This document shows, in pieces, positions 7,787 to 18,460 of a DNA stretch of 64,000 nt (position 1 is the first letter of the stretch; each line of letters begins with the position of its first letter). The notes beneath the pieces were generated by a model, which saw only the letters and a list, made by a program, of their open reading frames with translations, did not search any database and was not told the DNA's origin. The DNA comes from Vibrio gallaecicus (GTDB lineage Bacteria > Pseudomonadota > Gammaproteobacteria > Enterobacterales > Vibrionaceae). Where the stretch lies: positions 1,612,001 to 1,676,000 of the forward strand of contig NZ_AP025490.1 in assembly GCF_024347495.1 (NCBI RefSeq), written 5' to 3'. The translations under genes were made by a program, and so were the position numbers.

Positions 7787-10393
7787 ATGGCGCATAACCC
7801 GCAAGCCAAATTTCGTAAAGATTACCAATCACCTTCACATCTTATATCAGACATCGATTTAACTTTCGACCTGCATGATACTGCTTCAATTATCACTGCA
7901 GTTTCAAGCGTCACTCAACAGAAAGAAAGCTCAACGTTAGTATTAGATGGTGAAAACCTTAAGCTTGTATCCGTTTCTGTAAACGGCCAGCCGTGGGAAT
8001 CTTTTGAGCAATCAGATACAAACCTGACACTCAATGACTTACCGAAAGAGTTTGAACTAATAATCGTAACGGATGTTGACCCTGAAGGTAACAGTGCCTT
8101 AGAAGGTCTGTACAAATCTGGAGGTGCCTTCTGTACTCAATGTGAAGCAGAAGGCTTCCGCCGCATTACTTATTACATGGATCGACCTGATGTTCTAGCA
8201 AAATTCACGACAACGGTGATTGCAGACAAAGCTGTTTATCCATTCTTACTTAGTAACGGTAACCGAGTAGACGAGGGTGAAGCTGAAAATGGTCGTCATT
8301 GGGTTAAGTGGCAAGATCCGCATCCAAAACCAGCATATCTATTTGCTCTAGTTGCAGGTGATTTTGATGTACTGAGAGATGACTACACGACAAAATCTGG
8401 TCGTAAAGTTGATCTGGAAATTTTTGTTGATAAAGGAAATCTAGACCGAGCTAGTCATGCGATGGTTTCGCTTATTAATTCGATGAAGTGGGATGAAGAT
8501 CGTTTCGACTTAGAATACGATTTAGATATCTACATGATTGTTGCTGTAGATTTCTTCAACATGGGGGCAATGGAGAATAAAGGGCTAAATATCTTTAACT
8601 CTAAGTTTGTTCTAGCTAATGATCAAACGGCAACAGATACTGATTACTTAGGCATTGAAGCAGTTATTGGGCATGAGTACTTCCATAACTGGACAGGTAA
8701 CCGTGTTACTTGTCGTGACTGGTTCCAACTGAGCCTGAAAGAAGGTTTAACGGTATTCCGTGATCAAGAGTTTTCTTCTGACTTAGGTTCTCGCTCAGTT
8801 AATCGAATTAATAATGTTCGTACTATTCGTGGTCCTCAATTCGCTGAAGACGCAAGCCCGATGTCTCACCCAATTCGTCCTGAAAAAGTGATTGAAATGA
8901 ATAACTTCTATACGCTAACTGTGTATGAGAAGGGTAGTGAGATCATTCGTATGATGCATACACTACTTGGTGAGACTAATTTCCAGAAAGGTATGAAACT
9001 TTACTTTGAGCGTCACGATGGCACAGCTGCAACTTGTGAAGATTTCGTTCTTTCAATGGAAGATGCTTCAGGTGTGGATTTATCTCAATTCCGTTTATGG
9101 TATAGCCAGTCTGGTACGCCTACATTAGTTGTAACAAGCAGTTATGATGAGGATGCTAAGACTTATACATTAAAAGTAGTTCAATCAACTCCTCCAACTC
9201 ATGAGCAAGAAGATAAGCAGCCATTACATATCCCGTTAGATATTGAACTATATACTCAGTCTGGCGATGTTATTGAGTTACAATGTAACGGAAATACAGT
9301 GCGTAACGTACTTGATGTTAAAGATTCTGAGAACACATTCGTGTTTGAAAACGTATCGGTAAGACCAATTCCTTCTCTGCTACGTGAATTTTCAGCGCCA
9401 GTTAAACTGGAGTATGATTACTCTGACGAAGAACTTATTTTCTTAATGGTTAATGCTCGTAATGAGTTTTCTCGTTGGGATGCTGGTCAAATGTTACTGG
9501 CAAAGTACATTCGTACGAATATTCTTAATGTACAACAAGGTAAGCCGTTTGAACTTTCTGCGGGAGTGGTTGATGCATTCCGTGGAGTTTTACTAAGCGA
9601 TTCACTAGATCCTGCATTCATCGCTGAAATGATCGCTCTACCAAACCATAATGAAGTATTTGGCTGGTATGTTCGTGTCGATATTGATGCTATTGCTTCA
9701 GTTCTAAAATCAATGAAACTTACCCTTGCTGTAGAGTTAGAAGATGAACTTGCTGCGGTTTACCATAGCCATGCGCAGGCAGAATATAATGTAGAGCATG
9801 CATCAATTGGTAAACGCACATTAAGAAAGGTTTGTTTAGGGTATTTAGCATTTACCGAGCAAGGAAATGACTTAGTTGTTGCTCTGTATGAAAGTTCTAA
9901 TAACATGACTGATACAATGGCAGCTATGGGCGCTGCAAATGCTGCCCAGTTAGAGTGCCGTGAATCACTTATGTCTGATTACAGTGACAAGTGGAAACAT
10001 GATGGTCTGGTTATGGATAAGTGGTTTGCTTTGCAAGGAACTAACCCTGATGAAAATGTGCTAGATAAAATTAAAGAAAGCATGAATCATCAGGCATTTA
10101 GCTTGAAAAATCCTAACAGAACTCGTAACTTAGTTGGTGCATTTTTAAATCAGAACCCTGTTCATTTCCATGACAAATCAGGTAAAGGTTATGAATTTGC
10201 AGGTGAAATATTGAGAGAACTCAATAGCAGTAACCCTCAGGTGGCTTCACGTCTTATCGACCCGCTACTAAAATATCGTTTATATGATGAAGCACGCCAA
10301 GCTTTAATCAAGAAAGAGCTTGAATCTCTAAAAGCGATGGATAATTTAGCAAAAGATCTTTTTGAGAAGGTTACAAAAGCTTTAGAAGCTTAA
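7787..10393 (+). CDS. pepN: aminopeptidase N
   Basis: This is an 868-residue M1 zinc aminopeptidase that removes N-terminal residues from peptides in the cytoplasm during protein turnover. The exopeptidase motif GAMEN is at residues 260-264. The zinc site HEYFH is at 296-300, with the third ligand Glu319 in LKEGLTVFRD. The spacing equals that of E. coli PepN (870 residues). C-terminal domains of the DUF3458 type follow. It is monocistronic between terminators. Confidence 0.97.
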   Translation: MAHNPQAKFRKDYQSPSHLISDIDLTFDLHDTASIITAVSSVTQQKESSTLVLDGENLKLVSVSVNGQPWESFEQSDTNLTLNDLPKEFELIIVTDVDPEGNSALEGLYKSGGAFCTQCEAEGFRRITYYMDRPDVLAKFTTTVIADKAVYPFLLSNGNRVDEGEAENGRHWVKWQDPHPKPAYLFALVAGDFDVLRDDYTTKSGRKVDLEIFVDKGNLDRASHAMVSLINSMKWDEDRFDLEYDLDIYMIVAVDFFNMGAMENKGLNIFNSKFVLANDQTATDTDYLGIEAVIGHEYFHNWTGNRVTCRDWFQLSLKEGLTVFRDQEFSSDLGSRSVNRINNVRTIRGPQFAEDASPMSHPIRPEKVIEMNNFYTLTVYEKGSEIIRMMHTLLGETNFQKGMKLYFERHDGTAATCEDFVLSMEDASGVDLSQFRLWYSQSGTPTLVVTSSYDEDAKTYTLKVVQSTPPTHEQEDKQPLHIPLDIELYTQSGDVIELQCNGNTVRNVLDVKDSENTFVFENVSVRPIPSLLREFSAPVKLEYDYSDEELIFLMVNARNEFSRWDAGQMLLAKYIRTNILNVQQGKPFELSAGVVDAFRGVLLSDSLDPAFIAEMIALPNHNEVFGWYVRVDIDAIASVLKSMKLTLAVELEDELAAVYHSHAQAEYNVEHASIGKRTLRKVCLGYLAFTEQGNDLVVALYESSNNMTDTMAAMGAANAAQLECRESLMSDYSDKWKHDGLVMDKWFALQGTNPDENVLDKIKESMNHQAFSLKNPNRTRNLVGAFLNQNPVHFHDKSGKGYEFAGEILRELNSSNPQVASRLIDPLLKYRLYDEARQALIKKELESLKAMDNLAKDLFEKVTKALEA

Positions 10394-10448
10394 ACTCAAA
10401 AAAATCAACATTTTTGAGATAAGCACAATAAACTCTAACTAAGAGAAC

Positions 10449-10478
10449 AAGTGGTGTACCTAGGTGCGCCACTTTTTA
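10449..10478 (+). terminator. terminator of pepN
   Basis: An imperfect stem (AAGTGGTG-ACC / GGT-CGCCACTT) is followed by TTTTT, 55 bp after the pepN stop. Confidence 0.75.
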
Positions 10479-10527
10479 TTTACTCGCATTCTTAGGATAG
10501 TTACATACACAAATAGGTAGGAGAGTC

Positions 10528-10746
10528 ATGAATCATTATCACTTTTCATTGAACATTACTTATCAGAATTTTTTAGCACATTACTCAGGAGCAGCAAGTA
10601 GTGTGCAAGTTGTAACGACAACGGGTTTAAGGCTTCAATTGCCAGCAACTCGTTTCAGACCATTTCTTACACAAATAGGGGTTAAAGGGCTATTTAGACT
10701 AACAACTGACCATAATAATAAGTTTATAAAGTTAGAAGCTCTGTAA
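10528..10746 (+). CDS. DUF2835 family small protein
   Basis: This 72-residue protein resembles the DUF2835 family found next to pepN in vibrios and relatives. It has a beta-rich pattern with the conserved stretch LQLPATRFRPFLTQIGVKGLFRL. No catalytic motif or membrane segment is visible. A ribosome site GGAGAG precedes ATG 10528. The function of the family is unknown to me. A separate promoter between the pepN terminator and this gene is likely. Confidence 0.8.
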   Translation: MNHYHFSLNITYQNFLAHYSGAASSVQVVTTTGLRLQLPATRFRPFLTQIGVKGLFRLTTDHNNKFIKLEAL

Positions 10747-10962
10747 AGCTCTCGTTATTCAGAGAGTTAAAGGGAACCTTAATCACATAATCAAACATTC
10801 ACCTCCCGCTATTACTAAAATTATTAACCATTTCTCAATAATGCTTTTACAATAAATAAATGCATTATCATTACTTACTGAGCTTTTACTTAACAAATGT
10901 TTTGTTCAGCGAGTGAGTAATCCCCCTATAATAAAATACAATAAAAATTGTGGAGTGTGACT

Positions 10963-13900
10963 ATGACCGCACGTGAAACTGTGGTTCCAGTTTTACTTGA
11001 AAAAGTGTACAAACTGATTCAAGACAAACTTGACCTTGCTCATCGACCTCTAGTAACGCAACTTGCTCAACATTTGTTTAGCAATGTTTCTCATGATGAT
11101 TTAATCCAGAGAAACGAATCCGATTTATATGGTGCTGTAGTCAGCTTATGGCACCACATCAATGAAAAAAAAGCCGACGATATTTCTGTTCGAGTTTTTA
11201 ATCCGGCAGTCAGCAGACAGGGTTGGCAATCAACTCACACCATTGTAGAAATTGTTGTTCCAGACAGCCCATTCCTTGTGGACTCTGTCAAAATGGCATT
11301 GACTCGTCTTGATCTTTCTTCTCACCTTATGCTTCATAACCCAACGCAAATACTGCGCACTGATAAAGGGGAAGTCGTTGGTGTAAGCCGCGATGAGGGT
11401 GTCTTCCAATCATTGTTCCATATCGAAGTAGACCGTCTAAGCAGTAAAGCTGAAATGACGGCACTTAAAACAGAACTACTGGATATATTTACAGATGCCA
11501 GCTTAGTTGTGAATGATTGGCTATTGATGGTTGAAAAGCTTGAAGAAGTCACCAATCAAGTTGAAGCACAAAAAGAAACGATTCCAGTGGATGGTCAACG
11601 TTTCGATGAAACATTAGAGTTTTTACGTTGGTTGGGTGAACATAATTTCACATTCATGGGTTACAAAGAATATGATCTTGTCTCTATCGATGGTGATACT
11701 GAGCTTCAACCGACTAAAGATAAAGGCTTAGGTCTATTTGCAAATGATGAACGTGTACGCAGTACGAAACTGTCTGAGTTTTCAGATTCAGCTCGCCTTG
11801 AAGCTAAAAAGCCTTATGTGCTTATTGTGACGAAAGGCAATACAGCATCACGAATTCATAGACCAGCTTACACCGATTACATTGGCATTAAGAAATTTGA
11901 TAAAAAAGGCAAAGTAATTGGTGAACATCGCTTTACTGGTCTTTACACCTCTGCGGTATATAACCAGACGGTAGAAAGCATTCCATTAGTTCGTGAAAAG
12001 GTTGAGCGAATCTTAGAGGCGAGCGGTTACCGAAATGGCTCATACTCATATAAAGCACTCCACAATATTCTTGAAAACTACCCGCGAGATGAACTGCTTC
12101 AAGCACGTGAAGAAGAACTGCTAGAAGTAGGTACTGGCGTAGTTCAAATGCAAGATCGTGATTTACTTCGTTTGTTCGTAAGAAGAGATCCTTTTGGTCG
12201 TTTCTTCAGCTGCATGGTTTATGTCACAAAAGATCGTTACAACACAGAGCTTCGCCGTCAAACTCAGCGAATCCTTAAGCAATACTTTGGTTGTGAGCAA
12301 GAAGTCGAATTTACCACTTACTTTTCAGAAAGCCCTCTAGCAAGAACGCATTACATCGTCCGTGTTGATAATAACAATATGGATGTCGACGTTAAGACAA
12401 TTGAGCAGAATTTAATGGAAGTATCTTCATCTTGGGATGATCGTTTATCAGAGTCTATCGTTGCGAACTTCGGTGAAAGTAAAGGTTTACCATTGTCTAA
12501 AGAATTTATGCGTGCATTCCCACGCTCATATAAAGAAGACATGATGCCAGGTTCAGCGGTTGCAGATATAGAACGTTTAGAAGCACTTACAGAAGACGAT
12601 AAACTTGGGATGCTTTTTTACCGCCCTCAAGAAGAGGCTGCAGACTCTAAAGCTGTTAAATTAAAACTGTTTTACCATAGTGATGAGCCAATTCACTTAT
12701 CAGACGTCATGCCGATGTTAGAGAACCTTGGCTTGCGTGTAATTGGTGAATCTCCTTATGAAGTACGTAAAACCAATGGTGTTACTTACTGGATATTAGA
12801 TTTCTCAATGCTTCATAAGAGCGAGAAGACGGTTGATTTACGTGAAGCTCGTGATCTGTTCCAACAAGCATTTGCGGCAATTTGGGCTGGTGAGTTAGAA
12901 AGTGATGGCTTCAACCGTTTGGTTCTAGGCGCAGCACTATCTGGACGTGAAATTTCAATTCTTCGTGCTTATGCTCGTTACATGCGTCAAGTTGGTTTCC
13001 CATTTAGTCAGCAATACATTGAAGATACACTTTCTCATTACCCTGAATTAGCTAAAGGGCTGGTGGCATTATTTGAGAAACGATTTGATCCAAAACTGAA
13101 AGGCAGCAAAAAAGGTCAAGCTGATCTGATCAAGAAGATCACTGAGCAATTAGACCATGTTGAAAGCTTAGATGATGATCGTATCATTCGTCGCTATATG
13201 GAAATGATCAGTGCAACTCTACGTACTAACTATTATCAGCTAGATGCTAATAAGCAATTCAAACCTTGGTTAGCATTGAAAATGAAACCAAGCGAGATTC
13301 CTGATATCCCAGCACCGGTTCCTGCATTTGAAATTTTTGTTTATGCACCTGACATTGAAGGTGTGCATTTACGAGGCGGTAAAGTTGCTCGCGGTGGTTT
13401 ACGTTGGTCAGATCGCCAGGAAGATTTCCGTACAGAAATCCTAGGTTTGGTGAAAGCGCAACAAGTTAAGAATACTGTTATCGTTCCTGTAGGTGCGAAA
13501 GGCGGTTTCGTTTGTAAACGTCAGCACACAATGACAGGTCGAGATGAAATCTTCGCTGAAGGTCAGCGTTGTTACAAACGTTTTATCAGAGCATTACTGG
13601 ATGTTTCGGATAACATTATCGAAGGGGAAGTCATTCCGCCTAAGAGTGTTGTTCGTCATGACGAAGATGATCCATACCTAGTTGTTGCAGCAGATAAAGG
13701 AACGGCTACGTTCTCAGATTTAGCAAACTCTGTTTCAGATGAATACAATTTCTGGCTGGGCGACGCTTTTGCTTCTGGTGGTTCAAATGGTTACGACCAT
13801 AAAGCAATGGGCATTACTGCCAAAGGTGGCTGGGAGTCAGTTAAGCGTCACTTCCGTGAAATGAACATTAACTGTCAAACCACTGACTTTACTGCTATTG

Positions 13901-15816
13901 GTGTTGGTGACATGGCGGGGGATGTATTTGGTAATGGTATGTTGCTTTCTAAGCATATTCGCCTCCAAGCTGCGTTTAACCACATGCATATTTTCATTGA
14001 CCCTAATCCTGAGTCAGCCCCAAGTTGGGAAGAACGTGATCGCTTGTTCAAGCTACCTCGTTCTAGCTGGGAAGATTACAATAAAGATCTTATCTCACAA
14101 GGTGGTGGCATTTTCTCTCGTCGTGCCAAATCAATAGCCCTGACTCCAGAGATTCAGAAGATGCTTGGTACAAAGAAAGCATCAATGGCACCTAATGATT
14201 TGATCAAAATGATCTTATCAATGCAGGTCGATCTTCTTTGGAATGGTGGTATCGGTACCTATGTTAAGTCGTCGAAAGAAACCCATACAGATGTTGGTGA
14301 CCGCGCAAATGATGTGCTTCGTATCGATGGTCGAGATCTTAAAGCTAAAGTTGTAGGCGAAGGTGGTAACTTAGGTATGACTCAATTGGGTCGTATTGAA
14401 TATGCGCTGACAGGTGGACGCGTAAATACCGACTTTGTTGATAACGTTGGTGGTGTAGATTGTTCAGATAATGAAGTGAACATCAAAATCTTCCTTAATG
14501 GGCTGGTTTCAAACGGCGATCTAACAGTTAAGCAGCGCAATCAAATTTTAGAATCAATGGAAGATGAAGTCGGTGTTATTGTTCTAGATGATGCCTACTG
14601 CCAAGCTGAATCAATTTCTGTAACTGAGCACCAAGGTGTTGGTTTAGTAAAAGAACAAGTACGATTCATTCACACTATGGAGAAAGCAGGGTACTTAGAT
14701 CGCGGTCTAGAATATATCCCTGATGATGAAACCCTTTTAGAGCGAGAGAAACTAGGGCAAGCATTAACTCGACCTGAGTTATCTGTATTAGTTGCTTACG
14801 GAAAGATGGTTCTGAAGGAAGATCTAGTTTGTGATGAAATCGCTAACGATGAGTTCCATGCACAGCAGTTGACACAGTACTTTCCAACTGCGTTACGACG
14901 TAACTATTCAGAGCATATGGATAACCATCCATTACGTGCTGAAATTATAGCGACAGCATTAGCTAACCAAATGGTTAATGAAATGGGCTGTAACTTTGTG
15001 ACCCGATTACAGGAAGAAACAGGCGCTGATATTGTTGATATCGCTAATGCCTATGCCGCTTCTCGTGAAATCTATGGGTTTGGTCAAGTCCTTAAAGATA
15101 TTAGAGAGTTAGATAATGTTGCTACATATGGTGCTCAATATGAATTGATATTCCATGTTCGACGTACAATGAGAAGGTTAACTCGTTGGTTACTAAGAAA
15201 CCGTACAGGGAAACAATCTGTAAAAGCGTTAGTAGAACTCTATCAAGGTGATGTTCATGCAATAACTGAAACACTTGATGAAATGTTGGTGGAATCAGAG
15301 GTTCAAGAACATAACGCAATTGCTCAAGTTTGGATTGAGCAAGGTGTTGGAGAGAAATTGGCTAATTTTGTTGCTCGTTTGTCTAGTCTTTACTCAGCAC
15401 TGGATATATCCACAGTGTCCCGTGAAACAGGTAAAAACATCCAACAAGCATCTAAACTGTACTTCAATTTAGGCGATAGACTGTCTCTGCATTGGTTCTT
15501 AAAACAAATTAATGGTCAAGCGGTGGATAACAACTGGCAAGCACTGGCAAGAGCTGCCTTTAGAGAAGACTTAGATTGGCAACAACGTCAATTAACAGGT
15601 CAGGTACTTAACTGCGGTTGCGCGAGTGACTTTGATGTGATTAAAGCATTAGACGAATGGATGGAAAGTAACTCCATTTCATTACATCGTTGGGAAAGTA
15701 TTTTAAATGAGTTCAAAGTTGGTTCTGTACATGAATTCGCTAAGTTCTCAGTTGCACTGCGTGAATTGATGTTACTTAACTTAAACTGTTCAGCAAGTTC
15801 AGACAAAACAAGTTAA
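10963..15816 (+). CDS. gdhB: large NAD-dependent glutamate dehydrogenase (GDH-180 type)
   Basis: This protein of 1617 residues belongs to the very large bacterial NAD-glutamate dehydrogenases, which oxidise glutamate to 2-oxoglutarate and ammonium in the cytoplasm. Long N-terminal regulatory domains (about 1-720) precede the catalytic core. Core motifs are GGLRWSDRQEDFRTE, the lysine-containing substrate loop VPVGAKGGFVCK near residue 842, and the NAD-binding loop GEGGNLG near residue 1131. The size matches known members of about 1600 residues. ATG 10963 is chosen because GGAG stands 8 bp upstream; an earlier frame start would lie within that site. It is monocistronic. Confidence 0.95.
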   Translation: MTARETVVPVLLEKVYKLIQDKLDLAHRPLVTQLAQHLFSNVSHDDLIQRNESDLYGAVVSLWHHINEKKADDISVRVFNPAVSRQGWQSTHTIVEIVVPDSPFLVDSVKMALTRLDLSSHLMLHNPTQILRTDKGEVVGVSRDEGVFQSLFHIEVDRLSSKAEMTALKTELLDIFTDASLVVNDWLLMVEKLEEVTNQVEAQKETIPVDGQRFDETLEFLRWLGEHNFTFMGYKEYDLVSIDGDTELQPTKDKGLGLFANDERVRSTKLSEFSDSARLEAKKPYVLIVTKGNTASRIHRPAYTDYIGIKKFDKKGKVIGEHRFTGLYTSAVYNQTVESIPLVREKVERILEASGYRNGSYSYKALHNILENYPRDELLQAREEELLEVGTGVVQMQDRDLLRLFVRRDPFGRFFSCMVYVTKDRYNTELRRQTQRILKQYFGCEQEVEFTTYFSESPLARTHYIVRVDNNNMDVDVKTIEQNLMEVSSSWDDRLSESIVANFGESKGLPLSKEFMRAFPRSYKEDMMPGSAVADIERLEALTEDDKLGMLFYRPQEEAADSKAVKLKLFYHSDEPIHLSDVMPMLENLGLRVIGESPYEVRKTNGVTYWILDFSMLHKSEKTVDLREARDLFQQAFAAIWAGELESDGFNRLVLGAALSGREISILRAYARYMRQVGFPFSQQYIEDTLSHYPELAKGLVALFEKRFDPKLKGSKKGQADLIKKITEQLDHVESLDDDRIIRRYMEMISATLRTNYYQLDANKQFKPWLALKMKPSEIPDIPAPVPAFEIFVYAPDIEGVHLRGGKVARGGLRWSDRQEDFRTEILGLVKAQQVKNTVIVPVGAKGGFVCKRQHTMTGRDEIFAEGQRCYKRFIRALLDVSDNIIEGEVIPPKSVVRHDEDDPYLVVAADKGTATFSDLANSVSDEYNFWLGDAFASGGSNGYDHKAMGITAKGGWESVKRHFREMNINCQTTDFTAIGVGDMAGDVFGNGMLLSKHIRLQAAFNHMHIFIDPNPESAPSWEERDRLFKLPRSSWEDYNKDLISQGGGIFSRRAKSIALTPEIQKMLGTKKASMAPNDLIKMILSMQVDLLWNGGIGTYVKSSKETHTDVGDRANDVLRIDGRDLKAKVVGEGGNLGMTQLGRIEYALTGGRVNTDFVDNVGGVDCSDNEVNIKIFLNGLVSNGDLTVKQRNQILESMEDEVGVIVLDDAYCQAESISVTEHQGVGLVKEQVRFIHTMEKAGYLDRGLEYIPDDETLLEREKLGQALTRPELSVLVAYGKMVLKEDLVCDEIANDEFHAQQLTQYFPTALRRNYSEHMDNHPLRAEIIATALANQMVNEMGCNFVTRLQEETGADIVDIANAYAASREIYGFGQVLKDIRELDNVATYGAQYELIFHVRRTMRRLTRWLLRNRTGKQSVKALVELYQGDVHAITETLDEMLVESEVQEHNAIAQVWIEQGVGEKLANFVARLSSLYSALDISTVSRETGKNIQQASKLYFNLGDRLSLHWFLKQINGQAVDNNWQALARAAFREDLDWQQRQLTGQVLNCGCASDFDVIKALDEWMESNSISLHRWESILNEFKVGSVHEFAKFSVALRELMLLNLNCSASSDKTS

Positions 15817-15879
15817 GCGCATTATTACAGTTACTAAGTTCTTAAAGCTTTAAGCTTAGATTTAAACATATAATAATTG

Positions 15880-15924
15880 AGACAAGGATAGGGTAGTTAA
15901 ACGCTACTTAACCTTGTCTTTTTT
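15880..15924 (+). terminator. terminator of gdhB
   Basis: A stem AGACAAGG / CCTTGTCT, with a partly paired interior (GGTAGTTAA/TTAACC), is followed by TTTTTT. Confidence 0.85.
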
Positions 15925-16154
15925 GTATCTAACAATTGTATTCAATACTTTTCTGACATGAGTAAACGTTTGCTTGGTTAATCTAAATAACATTTAGATG
16001 CTAGATTAATATCTACTTTCTTGTATATAGGCTTTTTACTAAAAGAAAGTAGACTAGATTGCTAAAAATCAAATACTCGGACGATATTTGAAATAAATAG
16101 GGTATAACTTGCTATTAAGTTTGTATTGTTCGTGAATTAAGTAAATAATACCGC

Positions 16155-16173
16155 CCCGTTCACACGGGTTTTT
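16155..16173 (+). promoter_or_regulatory. pyrD leader hairpin
   Basis: The short stem CCCGT-TCAC-ACGGG is followed by TTTTT and then, 3 bp on, by ATCGGAGG, the pyrD ribosome site. Enteric pyrD and pyrC are regulated through pyrimidine-dependent start-site choice and a 5' hairpin. This structure sits where such control would act, but that it does so is inference. Confidence 0.4.
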
Positions 16174-16187
16174 CTATCGGAGGCACA

Positions 16188-17198
16188 ATGCTTTACCGTC
16201 TAGCCAGAACTGGCTTTTTCCAACTTGATGCCGAAAAGGCACATGATCTTGCGATTCAAAATTTCAAACGCTTTACTGGCACACCTATTGATCTTTTGTA
16301 CCGTCAACAAATACCTAATCGACCTGTAGAGTGTATGGGTTTAACTTTCAAAAACCCTGTTGGTTTAGCTGCCGGCTTAGATAAAAACGGCGAATGTATT
16401 GATGCATTTGGTGCTATGGGGTTTGGTTTTGTTGAAGTAGGTACGGTTACACCTCGCCCACAATCTGGTAATGATAAGCCACGTTTATTCCGTCTGGTTG
16501 AGGCGGAAGGCATTATTAACCGAATGGGCTTTAATAACCTAGGTGTCGATAACTTAATTGAGAATGTAAAAAAGTCGAATTATGATGGCGTTCTTGGTAT
16601 CAACATTGGTAAAAATAAAGATACGCCAATAGAGAAGGGTGCAGACGATTATATTATCTGTATGGAAAAAGTGTATCAGTACGCTGGCTACATCGCGGTA
16701 AATATTTCTTCTCCAAATACTCCAGGGCTACGCTCACTACAATATGGTGAGGCTTTAGATGAACTTCTTGCAGAGCTTAAAGCTAAGCAGTCAGAACTAG
16801 AGAAGAAACATGGTAAGTATGTACCATTAGCACTGAAGATCGCCCCTGATCTTAGTGATGATGAGATCTGCCAAATTTGCGAGTCGTTGATCAAAAATAA
16901 GATCGACGGTGTGATCGCAACAAATACAACTTTAGATCGTAGCATTGTAGAAGGTATGAAACATTGCAATGAAGCGGGTGGGTTAAGTGGACGTCCAGTT
17001 CAATCACGAAGCACTGAAGTTGTTCGTCGTTTACACGAAGAGCTTGGCGATGCCTTACCAATTATCGGCGTAGGTGGTGTGGACTCTTATGTTGCTGCTA
17101 AAGAAAAAATGATGGCGGGCGCTAAGCTAGTACAGGTGTACTCTGGCTTTATTTATAAAGGTCCAAGCTTGGTTCGTGACATTGTTAAAAATCTATAG
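16188..17198 (+). CDS. pyrD: dihydroorotate dehydrogenase, class 2
   Basis: This 336-residue class 2 enzyme oxidises dihydroorotate to orotate with FMN and passes electrons to quinone at the inner membrane, the fourth step of pyrimidine synthesis. The N-terminal amphipathic helix ([19 protein letters not shown]) is the quinone-side membrane anchor. The catalytic base is Ser175 in [12 protein letters not shown], the class 2 replacement for cysteine. FMN-phosphate loops IIGVGGV and LVQVYSGF are present. Length and residues match the E. coli enzyme (336). Confidence 0.97.
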   Translation: MLYRLARTGFFQLDAEKAHDLAIQNFKRFTGTPIDLLYRQQIPNRPVECMGLTFKNPVGLAAGLDKNGECIDAFGAMGFGFVEVGTVTPRPQSGNDKPRLFRLVEAEGIINRMGFNNLGVDNLIENVKKSNYDGVLGINIGKNKDTPIEKGADDYIICMEKVYQYAGYIAVNISSPNTPGLRSLQYGEALDELLAELKAKQSELEKKHGKYVPLALKIAPDLSDDEICQICESLIKNKIDGVIATNTTLDRSIVEGMKHCNEAGGLSGRPVQSRSTEVVRRLHEELGDALPIIGVGGVDSYVAAKEKMMAGAKLVQVYSGFIYKGPSLVRDIVKNL

Positions 17199-17289
17199 TG
17201 ACTTTGTTGAAAACCTACAACAAAAGCATACAAACTATAATTTGGTCATAAGGTACAGTGTAACTATCTGACTTTTAGCTAATTTACAT

Positions 17290-17321
17290 AAAAAAGAGGA
17301 ATTCATTTCCTCTTTTTTTTT
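17290..17321 (+). terminator. terminator of pyrD
   Basis: A stem AAAAGAGGAA / TTCCTCTTTT with a four-base loop is followed by a long T-run. Confidence 0.92.
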
Positions 17322-17403
17322 GCCTATTCAACAGTAAAATTACTGCAAAGGAAGGTAATTAAGCGTTTTACCTAATGGATTATTGACTAGTGTGAGACGA
17401 GCA

Positions 17404-17949
17404 ATGCTTAAACCCAGTGATACATGGAATTGGTACTATGATGAACAGCTACGTTCATTGATGCTAGATCTAGGACAAGATATGGTTTTCAAAACTAATC
17501 TAGTTAAGAAAACGCTGGTGGACTGCGCCTTCAAACACAATGAATTTACCGTTGATGATGCCTCCTCATATCAAACCTTTAAAGAGCAAATTAGTGGCTT
17601 GGGTCTTACAGAACCTCGTCAAGCTGAGCTCGCTCTGTATTGCGTTGCCGCTAAACGATTCCACAAGCCTGTACAGCCTAAAAGTTGGTTCTTTGACCAG
17701 CAGAATAGCGCTTATTGTGAACCAGTAGAAGGTGATATTGTCAGGTTAAATAATGAATATAGTTTAGGCTATTTTATTATTTTAGAAGTGGGGGATTCAT
17801 CAAGTCTATGCGCTTCTGTTGATTTAGACGAGTTTAACTTATCGCCCTCTAAAGTATTGAAATTTGGTGACTCTATTAAGGTCATGCATGACAGAATGGT
17901 GTGTGCAAATATGATACTCCACTCAGCTCCAATTGCTCTTGTCGGTTAA
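17404..17949 (+). CDS. zapC: cell division protein ZapC
   Basis: From ATG 17404 the product is 181 residues starting MLKPSDTWNWYYDE, the typical ZapC N-terminus. ZapC is a cytoplasmic protein that binds FtsZ and stabilises protofilament bundles at the Z ring. It is conserved in enterobacteria and vibrios and in E. coli also follows pyrD, which supports the call. An upstream in-frame extension to 17383 lacks family resemblance. A terminator follows. Confidence 0.9.
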   Translation: MLKPSDTWNWYYDEQLRSLMLDLGQDMVFKTNLVKKTLVDCAFKHNEFTVDDASSYQTFKEQISGLGLTEPRQAELALYCVAAKRFHKPVQPKSWFFDQQNSAYCEPVEGDIVRLNNEYSLGYFIILEVGDSSSLCASVDLDEFNLSPSKVLKFGDSIKVMHDRMVCANMILHSAPIALVG

Positions 17950-18460
17950 TCCTCCCTTAAAAAAGTAATAGACTTTCTTCTTAGCCTTACCCAAACTAGA
18001 TTTATCCTACCTCTATCGGCTTATATGCCGATTTTTTTTATCCAAAATTTAATGAATAAAGCAGACCTATACTTCTAGTTTTGAGATATATGCAGTACAC
18101 CGCAAAATTTTTTTGAATTGCTTTTACCCCCTTAAATCACTTTAGTCCCCCTGAATAATCAAAATAATTCCCCATTACTAGTGCTTATGTTGCTGAATTA
18201 CATGTTTATTTCACCTTGGTATAGTCCAGCTTTGCATTGAATATAAATTCACTTTGGTAATTAAATAGAAGTACTTTAGTGAAAGTGATGAAAAAGTTTT
18301 GAAAAGGACTGCTTATGATATAAGCGCGGTGACATGGGGTCTTTACTGGTGAATTGGTAAGCAATCATTTGTAATATTGCGCTAAAAGAAGTGTTTAGTG
18401 TGACGCTTAACTCAGAAATTCAGGTATAATCGGGTTCATTTTTATCAATAAAAGAACACT
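17950..18460 (+). other. zapC-rlmL intergenic region
   Basis: This 511-bp stretch has no gene. It holds the zapC terminator and an AT-rich region that must contain the rlmL promoter. I see no repeat, RNA gene or clear operator in the rest. Confidence 0.6.
18015..18039 (+). terminator. terminator of zapC
   Basis: A stem ATCGGC-TTATAT-GCCGAT is followed by seven T. Confidence 0.88.

Larger units (their letters stand above)
15817..16187 (+). other. gdhB-pyrD intergenic region
   Basis: This 371-bp stretch has no gene. It carries the gdhB terminator, an AT-rich middle with no clear motif, and the pyrD leader at its right end. Confidence 0.7.
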
